This document shows, piece by piece, positions 1 through 6,282 of a stretch of 10,656 nucleotides of DNA (position 1 is the first letter of the stretch; each line of letters opens with the position of its first letter). The notes beneath the pieces are model-generated. The model ran no database searches. It was not told the DNA's origin and saw nothing but the letters and a program-made list of their open reading frames with translations. The DNA comes from Kiritimatiellia bacterium (GTDB lineage Bacteria > Verrucomicrobiota > Kiritimatiellia > RFP12 > UBA1067), in assembly GCA_017547265.1 (NCBI GenBank), contig JAFYQC010000115.1, positions 1 through 10,656 on the forward strand, read 5' to 3'. The position numbers and the translations under genes were made by a program.

Positions 1-494
1 AGTTCCACCGGCTCTACAGACCACTTGTGCGGGCTCTTCACATAGCGGATGTTCGGAAGGTAGGTCATCGTCGTCAAGAGCCCGCCCTTCATGTCGCGGT
101 AGCGCGTGCTGCCGCCCCAGATCGGGCACTCCATGTTGCTCTGGCCGGAGGCGAACCACACCTCGCCAACGAGGATGTCCTTGATTTCTACGGATTCGCC
201 AGACTCGAGGACGGCGACCTTCATCGTGCGGCTTTCCTTCGACGCATCCATCGGGTCGAGCATGACCTTCCATGCGCCGCCCTCGCCGATCTCCGCCGTC
301 TTCGCCTGTCCGGCGAATTCGACCTTCACGCTGCGCGCCGTCTTGCCGGCATGCGGAATTGCCTTGCCCCAGACGGGAACCTTCATCCCGCGCTGCAGGA
401 CCGCGCCGTCCGTGAACGGAGCGCCCATCTTGATTTGCGCGAATATCGGAAGAGCGGCGAACGCCGCTACCAACGCCACTGCTACTTTATTCAT
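1..494 (-). CDS. Sialate O-acetylesterase, N-terminal part (runs off window)
   Basis: The enzyme family removes O-acetyl groups from sialic acids or acetylated polysaccharides, usually outside the cytoplasm, so that glycosidases can act. The visible 164 residues start with a Sec signal peptide (MNKVAVALVAAFAALPIFA, probable cleavage before Gln20). The family's typical opening follows (about residues 24-45, FTDGAVLQRGMKVPVWGKA), then a beta-rich domain, then the SGNH block I motif at 112-121 (VWFASGQSNM) with nucleophile Ser119. The remainder, including the catalytic His, lies outside the window; full members are usually about 450-650 residues. The ATG is fixed by a strong Shine-Dalgarno GGGGAGG at 498-504, three bases upstream. 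It lies 62 bp after the parvulin gene with no visible promoter, so co-transcription is likely. Family assignment is secure; the true substrate (sialate or xylan/pectin acetyl groups) is not. Confidence 0.9.
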   Translation of the reverse strand, partial: MNKVAVALVAAFAALPIFAQIKMGAPFTDGAVLQRGMKVPVWGKAIPHAGKTARSVKVEFAGQAKTAEIGEGGAWKVMLDPMDASKESRTMKVAVLESGESVEIKDILVGEVWFASGQSNMECPIWGGSTRYRDMKGGLLTTMTYLPNIRYVKSPHKWSVEPVE

Positions 495-497
495 TTT

Positions 498-504
498 CCT
501 CCCC
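498..504 (-). promoter_or_regulatory. Shine-Dalgarno site of the sialate O-acetylesterase gene
   Basis: The minus strand reads GGGGAGG, then AAA, then ATG. It is the strongest ribosome-binding site in the window and decides the start at 494. It contrasts with the SD-less starts of the three leaderless genes. Confidence 0.75.
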
Positions 505-530
505 TGTTGACAGCAAAAGCTTTTCCTCCC

Positions 531-562
531 AACCACTAGTCACCAGCCACTAACCACTAACC
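531..562. repeat. Heptameric tandem repeat, about 4.5 units
   Basis: On the plus strand the units are AACCACT, AGTCACC, AGCCACT, AACCACT and a partial AACC, in perfect 7-bp phase with consensus A(A/G)(C/T)CAC(T/C). On the minus strand this reads GGTTAGT GGTTAGT GGCTGGT GACTAGT. The array fills about half of the 62-bp gap between the parvulin and esterase genes, and its last units cover the parvulin stop codon (TAG at 557-559). It resembles in style the short tandemly repeated repetitive (STRR) heptamers of cyanobacterial intergenic DNA; that comparison is by pattern only. Confidence 0.7.
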
Positions 563-1498
563 GTGATGGTGCCCGCAGCTGCACTCGTGGTCATGCCCAT
601 GGTCGTGCCCGCAGCTGCACTCGTGCTTGACGTCCTTGTACTCGATCGTCGCCTTCTCGCGAAGCTCCGCTACATAGGCATCCATCGCCTTGCCGCGCGC
701 CTCGTGACGAAGGAGATCCTTGATCTGGTCGTGGACGTCGACGATTGTCTGCTGCCCGCCGCCACGTTCGTCGGCCTTGTAGATGATGTGGTAGCCGAAC
801 TCGGTCGTGACGACGCCAGAGACTTCACCCTTCTTCATCTCGAACGCTGCCTTGTCGAACTCCGGCACCATCATGCCGCGCCCGAACCAGCCAAGCGAGC
901 CACCCTGCGCGCCGGACGGACAGTCGGAGTGCTTCTTCGCCTCTTCCGCGAAGTCCGCCTTGTCGTTGACGATGCGCTCGCGTATTTCCTTGATCTTGTC
1001 GAGCGCGGCATCGTTGGAGCCCTTGACGAGAATGTGCTGGCAAAGGACTTGCGGCGGAACGACATATTCGGCCTTGTGCGCCTCGTAGAACGCCGTCACC
1101 TCGTCCTCGGTCGGATCCGCGACATGCGCACACGCCTGGTTGACGAGCATGTTTACGCGCGCGCCCTTCTCGAGTTCCTTGCGGAAGTCCGCCTCGGCAA
1201 TTCCCTGCGCGGCAAGCGCCTTCTTGTAGTTCTCCTCGCCGCCGACCTGCTGGACGACTCGCGCGACCTCTGCGTCGATGTCCTTCTCGGTCACGGGGAT
1301 GTCGAGCCGCGCGGCCTGGTCGAGAAGAAGCTTTGCGCCAATTGCCTGGTCGAGTGCCTTGGCCTCGAGCTTCGGGAGATTCTGCCTTATTTCGGCCATC
1401 GTCATGCCGTGGCCCATATAGAATCGGACGAGCCGGTCGAGCTCAAAGTTCACCGCTTCCGCCGATATTTCCTGTCCGTTTACAACTGCTGTTTTCAT
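557..1498 (-). CDS. Parvulin-type peptidyl-prolyl isomerase with Cys/His metal-binding tail
   Basis: This protein catalyses cis-trans isomerisation of prolyl bonds and probably acts as a folding helper. It has 313 residues. About 1-145 is a helical SurA/PpiC-like chaperone region, opening with the family's VNGQEIS strand. About 149-243 is a complete rotamase domain: HILVK at 155-159, FAEEAKKHSDCPSGAQGGSLGWF-type core at 183-205, and VPEFDKAAF and FGYHIIY at 211-240. There is no signal peptide, so it should be cytosolic, unlike SurA or PrsA. The last 22 residues (292-313) form a tail with 4 Cys and 8 His, built from HECSCGH twice; this recalls the His-rich tail of SlyD, which is an unrelated FKBP-type isomerase that binds nickel. 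NifM is another cytosolic parvulin, but nothing nitrogenase-related is nearby. Its promoter abuts the ATG, so the mRNA should be leaderless. Metal binding is inferred from composition. Confidence 0.92.
   Translation of the reverse strand: MKTAVVNGQEISAEAVNFELDRLVRFYMGHGMTMAEIRQNLPKLEAKALDQAIGAKLLLDQAARLDIPVTEKDIDAEVARVVQQVGGEENYKKALAAQGIAEADFRKELEKGARVNMLVNQACAHVADPTEDEVTAFYEAHKAEYVVPPQVLCQHILVKGSNDAALDKIKEIRERIVNDKADFAEEAKKHSDCPSGAQGGSLGWFGRGMMVPEFDKAAFEMKKGEVSGVVTTEFGYHIIYKADERGGGQQTIVDVHDQIKDLLRHEARGKAMDAYVAELREKATIEYKDVKHECSCGHDHGHDHECSCGHHHG
570..625 (-). repeat. Direct repeat encoding the metal-binding tail
   Basis: An identical 20-bp segment (plus strand TGCCCGCAGCTGCACTCGTG) occurs at 570-589 and again at 606-625, a 36-bp (12-codon) period. 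It encodes the duplicated HECSCG block at the parvulin C-terminus. The identity at DNA level suggests a fairly recent in-frame duplication, or slippage-prone DNA that can vary tail length. Confidence 0.85.
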
Positions 1499-1506
1499 TG
1501 GGCGAT

Positions 1507-1535
1507 ATTATCGCATATTTCGTGGTCAGCTTCAA
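1507..1535 (-). promoter_or_regulatory. Leaderless sigma70-type promoter of the parvulin gene
   Basis: Minus strand: -35 TTGAAG at 1530-1535, a 17-bp spacer, then extended -10 TGC-GATAAT with the hexamer at 1507-1512. The hexamer ends 8 nt before the A of the ATG at 1498, which places +1 about two bases from or at the start codon. No Shine-Dalgarno sequence could fit in between. A 6+1+6 palindrome (GCGATA-A-TATCGC) covers the -10 region at 1502-1514. Confidence 0.75.
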
Positions 1536-1537
1536 TG

Positions 1538-1564
1538 TTGGCCATGCCGAACCGGCATGGCCAA
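1538..1564 (-). terminator. Perfect 12-bp hairpin after the GH3 gene, probable terminator
   Basis: TTGGCCATGCCG and CGGCATGGCCAA form a perfect 12-bp stem with a 3-nt loop. It starts 11 nt past the GH3 stop codon and ends 2 bp before the -35 box of the parvulin promoter. There is no U-tract, so it may be a 3'-end stabilising or Rho-assisted element, or a regulator binding site, rather than a classical intrinsic terminator. Confidence 0.6.
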
Positions 1565-1575
1565 ATCTCAAGCAC

Positions 1576-3831
1576 TTACATACCGGGGAACGTACGCTGC
1601 CCACCGTCTACGACAACCGAACCACTGCCGCGAACGTCACGCGAGGACACGCCGACGAGAATGTCGTACTTGCCCGGATCAGTCGTGAACTGATGCGTGA
1701 ACTCGTCGAAGTAGGCAAAGTCCTGTGCCGTAAGCTGGACAGAAACCACCTCGCTCTCGCCGGGCTTAAGAAGCTTCGTCTTGGCGAAGCCCTTCAGCTC
1801 CTTCACACAGCGCTCGACCTTGGCGTCGGGATACGAAACGTAGACCTGCACGACCTCGCGACCGGCGACCTTGCCCGTATTCGTGACCTTCGCGGCGACA
1901 GACCAGCCGAGTCCGCCCTTCTTCACCTCGACGCCGGAGACATCGAACTTAGTGTAGCTGAGTCCGTGGCCGAACGGGAACATCGGCTCGATCTTCTTGT
2001 AGTCGAACCAGCGGTAGCCGACGTAGAAGCGCTCGTTGTAGACGACTTCCTTTTCGTTGTAGGTTCCCATCTGCGCGACGCCAGTGTCCTCGTAGCGCTT
2101 CGGCCAAGTCTGGCAGAGCTTGCCCGACGGATTCACGTCGCCAAAGACGACGCGCGCGATGGAGTTGCCTTCCTCCATGCCGAGGTAGGAGCTCATGAGC
2201 ATCGTCGGCGCCGAGTCGGTCCACGTGTAGCCGACAGGCGTGCCGGCGCGCGAGATGACGACGGTGTTCTTGGCGCCCCAGGAGAGGATTGCCGAAATCG
2301 AGGCGTCCTCGCCGGGATCGGCCAGCATGTCCTTGCGGTCGCGACCCTCGGACTCCATGTTGCCGTCGTAGCCGAGCTCGGTGCCCGTGAAGACGATTGT
2401 CGCGTCGGAAGCGAGAGCGAGGGCCTTGAGCTCGTCAAGCCCGGGACCTTCGGCCTTTCCCTTCCCTTCGTCCTTCTCGACATGCCCGCCAGCGCGCTCC
2501 ACGCCGCTCAGGTCGACGGCAAGCTGCGCGTCGTCGGTCTTCTTGACCTTGTCCTTGGGGAGCGGCTTGAGGACGATTTCGACGCCCTTGCCGAGACGCG
2601 CCTTGAGCGCATCGAGGAAAGTGACTTCGTAAGGAACGTTGCCTTCGGCCGAGCAGCCCTTGTGGCACTGCTTCTCCGCGGCATTCTTGCCGATGACGAG
2701 GACCTTCTTGAGAGACTTCGCGTCAAGCGGAAGGACGCCCTTTTCGTTCTTAGCGAGGACGATCGACTCCTCGCCGATCAAACGCGCAATCTCCTGATGC
2801 TTCTTCGTGTTGCGCTCGCCTGCCTTGCGCGGCGCGCCAGTGAGAAAGCCCGTCTTCGCCATCACGAAGAGGACGTGGAGCGCCATCTCGTTGACGGTCG
2901 CCTCGGAAATCTTCCCGGCCTTGACCGCCTCGACGATCGGAAACTTCTTGGCCTTGGGATTGTAGTGGAACTTGATCTGGTCGCCACGGTCCATCTCGAT
3001 GCCGCCGCCGTTGTTGGCAGAGAACTCGTTGGAGTGCTGCCCGCCCCAGTCTGTCTCAACGAGACCCTTGAAGCCCCAGCGGTCGCGCAGGACGCCGGTC
3101 TGCAGGTACTTGTTCTCGGAAGCCCAGATTCCGTCGATCTTGTTGTACGACGTCATCACGCAAAGGACGCCCGCCTCCTGCACCGCCGCGCGGAACGCGG
3201 GGAGGTAGATTTCGTGGAGCGTCCTCAGGTCGCAGTGGGTGTCGACGTTGTTGCGATTCCACTCCTGGTCGTTGAGGCAGTAGTGCTTAACGGTTGCAGC
3301 GACGTCGTAGCTCTGGACGCCCTTGATCATCGGCACGCACATCTTCGCCGAGAGGCAGGGATCTTCGCCGAGGTATTCCCAGTTGCGGCCGTTGAGGGGC
3401 GTGCGGGCGATGTTGACGCCGGGCCCGAGCAGCTCGTCAACGCCACGATCGCGCATCTCGGCGCCAAGCACCTCGCCGTGGAGCCGCGCGAGCTCGACAT
3501 CCCAGGTGGAGGCGAGCGCGGAGAGCGACGGGAGCTTGGTGTTCTCGCTCCGCGGCTTCGTGTAGCCCCAGTCCCAGCGGTTCATCTGCGGGCGGACGGT
3601 CGAAGAGTTGTCGCTCATCGTCCACTCCTTCGTGATTCCCACGCGCGGAATCGCGGAGAGAGTCATCGTGCCAGATCCGCCGGTGAGAAGCGCTTTCTCC
3701 TCGAGCGTCATCTTGGCAAGCGTCTCGCGTGCGGCCTTGAGAGCGGCCTCGTCGTCGAGCATTGCGAAACAGGAAATTGCGGCAGACGCCGCGGCCACAA
3801 ATGTGGCAAACCTTAGCATGTCAGTTTTCAT
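1576..3831 (-). CDS. Secreted glycoside hydrolase family 3 beta-glycosidase
   Basis: It hydrolyses terminal beta-linked sugars (beta-glucosidase or xylosidase type; exact substrate unknown), probably outside the cytoplasm. It has 751 residues, normal for three-domain GH3 enzymes. The signal peptide is at about 1-23. A TIM barrel spans about 30-330, with GPGVNIARTPLNGRNWEYLGEDP at 136-158 in shortened form, KHYCLNDQE at 182-190, and the nucleophile Asp261 in ETDWGG. The alpha/beta sandwich carries the acid/base Glu495 in ESEGRDR. FPFGHGLSYTKF at 618-629 leads into the C-terminal FnIII-like domain. A Lys/Glu/Gly-rich insertion sits at about 445-465. The start at 3831 is chosen over an in-frame Met 19 codons upstream because the longer start would translate the promoter and bury the signal peptide. 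It is a single-gene unit with its own leaderless promoter. A Cys at residue 21 gives only a poor lipobox. Confidence 0.95.
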   Translation of the reverse strand: MKTDMLRFATFVAAASAAISCFAMLDDEAALKAARETLAKMTLEEKALLTGGSGTMTLSAIPRVGITKEWTMSDNSSTVRPQMNRWDWGYTKPRSENTKLPSLSALASTWDVELARLHGEVLGAEMRDRGVDELLGPGVNIARTPLNGRNWEYLGEDPCLSAKMCVPMIKGVQSYDVAATVKHYCLNDQEWNRNNVDTHCDLRTLHEIYLPAFRAAVQEAGVLCVMTSYNKIDGIWASENKYLQTGVLRDRWGFKGLVETDWGGQHSNEFSANNGGGIEMDRGDQIKFHYNPKAKKFPIVEAVKAGKISEATVNEMALHVLFVMAKTGFLTGAPRKAGERNTKKHQEIARLIGEESIVLAKNEKGVLPLDAKSLKKVLVIGKNAAEKQCHKGCSAEGNVPYEVTFLDALKARLGKGVEIVLKPLPKDKVKKTDDAQLAVDLSGVERAGGHVEKDEGKGKAEGPGLDELKALALASDATIVFTGTELGYDGNMESEGRDRKDMLADPGEDASISAILSWGAKNTVVISRAGTPVGYTWTDSAPTMLMSSYLGMEEGNSIARVVFGDVNPSGKLCQTWPKRYEDTGVAQMGTYNEKEVVYNERFYVGYRWFDYKKIEPMFPFGHGLSYTKFDVSGVEVKKGGLGWSVAAKVTNTGKVAGREVVQVYVSYPDAKVERCVKELKGFAKTKLLKPGESEVVSVQLTAQDFAYFDEFTHQFTTDPGKYDILVGVSSRDVRGSGSVVVDGGQRTFPGM

Positions 3832-3837
3832 GCCCCA

Positions 3838-3866
3838 ATTATACCAAATGCCGCTCAAGCCCTCAA
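3838..3866 (-). promoter_or_regulatory. Leaderless sigma70-type promoter of the GH3 gene
   Basis: Minus strand: -35 TTGAGG at 3861-3866, a 17-bp spacer, then extended -10 TGG-TATAAT with a perfect hexamer at 3838-3843. Six bases follow before the ATG at 3831, so the standard +1 is exactly the A of the start codon. Confidence 0.85.
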
Positions 3867-3886
3867 GCGCGGCAGATGCGCCGCGC
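3867..3886 (-). terminator. GC-rich hairpin after the mraY-like gene, possible terminator
   Basis: GCGCGGC and GCCGCGC pair in a 7-bp stem with a 6-nt loop. It lies about 20 nt past the mraY-like stop codon and directly abuts the -35 box of the GH3 promoter. An alternative fold is CGCCGC-GCAT-GCGGCG at 3879-3894. There is no U-tract, so function as a terminator is tentative. Confidence 0.4.
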
Positions 3887-3906
3887 ATGCGGCGTCCGGC
3901 CGAAAG

Positions 3907-5034
3907 TTACCTCACCTTGATAAGGATCATGAGGAGGATCGGGACGAGGGCGAGCTGCAGCAGGACGAAGCGCATGAGGACCTGGGCGTTAGACCAGCCG
4001 AGATTCTTCTTGCAGTGATCGTGCAGCGGGAAGCGCACCTTGCGAATCACGCTGTCGTCGCCGATCTGGAACCCGAGCCGCTTCGCGACGCGCAGAAGGA
4101 CGAGCTTCCCAAGCCCACCGCCGCCATTGACGAGAACGACAGGCGAGAGGAAGAGGACGAGAAGCGGATTGCCCGTCATCAGCGACGCAGTGGCGACGAG
4201 AATCCCAAGGAATCTGCTCCCCGCGTCGCCCATCAGCACCTTCGATGGCTCGGCGTTGTACCAGAGATACCCACCGAACGCGCCTGCGACGATCATCACG
4301 ACGATTGCCCAGCGCGCGGCCTCTGAATAGACCGGAATCAAGAAGTAGTGCGCGACGGGACGATAGCCGACGACGATGTAGAGAATCACCGCGAGCATCG
4401 CAAGCGTGATGACGGTAAGCGTGCCCGCAAGCCCGTCAACGCCGTCCGAGCAGTTCGTCGCGTTCATCGTAAACCAGAGAATCGCCGCCGCGACAGGAAC
4501 GTACGCCCAGCCAGGGATGAGCCACACTCCCACGTCGCCGATCATCGTCGCGCCCTTCACAAACGGCAGCCACGCCACCATGACGTGCGAGCCGTCGATG
4601 ACATCGGAGTGGCCAAGGAAGATAAACACCGCTATCGCACCGGAGACGACCGCGTCAAGAAGCCCCTTTTTAAGCTCCCCCCACGGAACTGCCGCGCGGT
4701 CGTCGAGATAGCCGAAGAGCATTGCACCGTACATCGCAACCACGGCCATCAAGTCCCAGATGGCGAGCGGAGCGAAGAGAAGTATCACGGGGAGGGAGAT
4801 GAGCGTCACCGCGAGCCCTGTACCCGTCGGCTTGCCGCGCGACTGCATGCCGCCCATGTCCTTTAGAATCGCCTTGCCGTGGTCCTGCGGCAGTCGGTTC
4901 CAGACCCGCGGCAAAAGAAGCCACACGAAAAGCGCCGCGGCAAATGTGCCGCCCGCGAGCAGTAGCGCATGAGACTGGAGAAGACGGAACGGACCCCAAT
5001 ACGGGACGAGGTACTGCGACAGGTAGTAAAGCAT
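3907..5034 (-). CDS. mraY: MraY-like phospho-N-acetylmuramoyl-pentapeptide transferase
   Basis: MraY moves phospho-MurNAc-pentapeptide from UDP to undecaprenyl phosphate, making lipid I, the first membrane step of peptidoglycan synthesis. The 375 residues are strongly hydrophobic, with about ten membrane segments. Family motifs appear in order: the KPTGTG loop at 68-73, FGYLDD at 107-112 (Asp111/Asp112), NATNCSDGVDGLAG at 191-204, PSKVLMGDAGS at 263-273 (Asp270) and PLHDHCKKNLGW at 336-347. The last is the MraY-specific histidine motif, usually PxHHH; here the middle His is Asp. The match to MraY continues to the C-terminus, which argues against WecA-type relatives. It is the last gene of the operon, 5 nt after the GHKL ATPase stop and without a good Shine-Dalgarno site, so translation is probably coupled. 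mraY usually sits in the dcw cluster between murF and murD; here it does not, so a divergent paralogue is possible. Confidence 0.87.
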   Translation of the reverse strand: MLYYLSQYLVPYWGPFRLLQSHALLLAGGTFAAALFVWLLLPRVWNRLPQDHGKAILKDMGGMQSRGKPTGTGLAVTLISLPVILLFAPLAIWDLMAVVAMYGAMLFGYLDDRAAVPWGELKKGLLDAVVSGAIAVFIFLGHSDVIDGSHVMVAWLPFVKGATMIGDVGVWLIPGWAYVPVAAAILWFTMNATNCSDGVDGLAGTLTVITLAMLAVILYIVVGYRPVAHYFLIPVYSEAARWAIVVMIVAGAFGGYLWYNAEPSKVLMGDAGSRFLGILVATASLMTGNPLLVLFLSPVVLVNGGGGLGKLVLLRVAKRLGFQIGDDSVIRKVRFPLHDHCKKNLGWSNAQVLMRFVLLQLALVPILLMILIKVR

Positions 5035-5039
5035 GGCGG

Positions 5040-6080
5040 CTATTTTGCCTTAAGGGATTTCTTGAGCATCATGTAGAGAGTCTTGCGCTCTTCCTTCGAG
5101 AGAGCGGCAATGCGCTCTTCCCACTCGCGCTCGAACTCGCTCTTCTCGTCGCCGAGCGCGACGAAGTGCGCCTTAAGCACCTTCTTCGCCTCGTCGATGT
5201 ACATCCTGACCTCGGGATTGAGTTCGTCCATGACGAGCGCGTTCTCGGCGTTGAGCGCGGGGAAGCGCGGCGAGACGAGATAGGCCGTGTAGGGAATTCC
5301 GCCAGAGCGCACGAGCGCGGACTGCTCGTGGAGCTGGAAGCCGTCGGGCCCTGCAAAAACGAGACGCCCCGCGCCCACGAACTTGCGCTTCCACTCGATG
5401 ACCTCGAGCTTCGCCTCCGCGCCGTTTTCGAGCGTCAGCTTGTAGTCGGTCGTGCGACGCTGGACAATGACGGGCGTCACCGGAAGGCCGTTGAAGTAGA
5501 TCCTTACGTCGGGATAGCTCTTAAGGTAAAGCGCAAACTTCGCCGCGAGCGTCTGCACGGTTTCCGCCGCGTTCAAAAGCGAATCACACGTCGCCTTGAT
5601 GTTGGTGATGTTCACTTCGGTGCCAGTCGCAGGTCCTGGCTTCGCGCTCTCGTCGAGGTCGAAGACACCGGGCTTCGAGAGGTCGCCAGAGAGGACGTAA
5701 GAGATTAGCCCGCCGCCTTCCTTGCGAATCGTAGTGCGCCACTCGACATGCGTTCCAAGCGCAAACGCCTTGAAGCGCCCGCGTCCGTGCCGCCCGTGGA
5801 GCCGACGCCCGCCGAACTCCGTCTGGGTCGCCGTGCGCTTCCAGCTGCCGCCGAGCGAGCCGAAGGTCGCGTCGGCCTTTTCGGCGTCGATTCCTGTGCC
5901 ATCGTCCGACACGCGCACCGCCTCTACCGCGCCAAGCGGGTTGGTGATAAGGTCTACCTTGACCTCGCGCGCGTCTGCGTCAAGCGCGTTCCACACGAGC
6001 TCTTCGACTGCCGCGATCGGAGCCGACTTCGAAAGCGACTCGATGTGGTCTGGCTGCGCCTGGACGTATATCTGCTTCAT
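5040..6080 (-). CDS. GHKL (Hsp90-like) ATPase domain protein of unknown role
   Basis: The 346-residue protein carries a Bergerat-fold ATP-binding domain. The N box is EELVWNALDADA at 26-37 (Glu27 and Asn31 as catalytic Glu and Mg ligand), followed by the SDDGTGI motif at 58-64. SLGGSWK at 75-81 and HGRHGRGRFKAFALG at 95-109 form the ATP lid, and there is a GTEV motif at 153-156. About 160-290 should be the S5-like transducer region, and the end (313-346) is charged and helical. The lid pattern resembles free-standing MORC/MutL-like ATPases (HATPase_c_3) rather than histidine kinases; no kinase, HTH or nuclease domain is visible. The start at 6080 overlaps the xseB stop (ATGA), leaving translation tightly coupled; a Met 26 codons earlier would overlap xseB and lacks family similarity. 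Function unknown; its place between xseB and mraY is the only contextual clue. Confidence 0.8.
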   Translation of the reverse strand: MKQIYVQAQPDHIESLSKSAPIAAVEELVWNALDADAREVKVDLITNPLGAVEAVRVSDDGTGIDAEKADATFGSLGGSWKRTATQTEFGGRRLHGRHGRGRFKAFALGTHVEWRTTIRKEGGGLISYVLSGDLSKPGVFDLDESAKPGPATGTEVNITNIKATCDSLLNAAETVQTLAAKFALYLKSYPDVRIYFNGLPVTPVIVQRRTTDYKLTLENGAEAKLEVIEWKRKFVGAGRLVFAGPDGFQLHEQSALVRSGGIPYTAYLVSPRFPALNAENALVMDELNPEVRMYIDEAKKVLKAHFVALGDEKSEFEREWEERIAALSKEERKTLYMMLKKSLKAK

Positions 6081-6277
6081 GCCTTCATTTCCTCGACTGC
6101 GCCCGACTTGGTGACCTTCTCGATGCGCTGCCTGATGGACTCGAGGTCCTTCTGGCAAGTATCGACGAGCTTGCGGCCCTCCTCGAACGCCTTTATCATG
6201 TCGTCGAGCTTCATGTCGCCAGACTCCATCTTGGCGACAAGCTGCTCAAGCTTCTTGAGGTTGTCCTCGAAATTCAT
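6077..6277 (-). CDS. xseB: Exodeoxyribonuclease VII small subunit
   Basis: XseB binds several-fold around the large catalytic subunit XseA to form exonuclease VII, which degrades single-stranded DNA into oligonucleotides. The 66-residue, all-helical protein fits the family pattern from start to end: NFEDNLKKLEQLVAKMESGD, then KLDDMIKAFEEGRKLVDTCQ, and a final coiled helix. It is at the short end of the usual 65-90 residues and complete. The ATG lies 5 nt after the pyrophosphorylase stop; GGAG at 6286-6289, inside the end of that gene, is the ribosome-binding site with an 8-nt spacing. Its TGA overlaps the next ATG by 4 nt. The xseA gene, often adjacent, is not in this window. Confidence 0.93.
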   Translation of the reverse strand: MNFEDNLKKLEQLVAKMESGDMKLDDMIKAFEEGRKLVDTCQKDLESIRQRIEKVTKSGAVEEMKA

Positions 6278-6282
6278 CCCGA

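Noticed and set aside
507..512. Perfect TTGACA on the plus strand
   Set aside because: No -10 element follows at 15-19 bp and no plus-strand gene begins nearby.
531..562. Heptamer array as a CRISPR remnant
   Set aside because: The units are contiguous 7-mers without spacers, and no cas gene is present.
3760..3780. Lipoprotein signal at Cys21 of the GH3 protein
   Set aside because: The residues before Cys (Ala-Ile-Ser) are a poor lipobox, and a signal peptidase I site two residues later fits at least as well.
1333..3816. Plus-strand open frame of 827 codons antisense to the GH3 and parvulin genes
   Set aside because: It mirrors two clear protein families on the other strand, has no recognisable motif or start signal, and is rich in Arg, Leu, Val and Asp as expected for a shadow frame in GC-rich DNA.
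3832..3888. N-terminal extension of the GH3 protein by 19 residues
   Set aside because: It would encode the -10 box as Trp-Tyr-Asn and place residues before the signal peptide; the 3831 start fits promoter and signal peptide together.
6081..6158. N-terminal extension of the GHKL ATPase by 26 residues
   Set aside because: It lies wholly inside xseB in another frame and does not resemble the family; the ATGA overlap start is typical of coupled genes.
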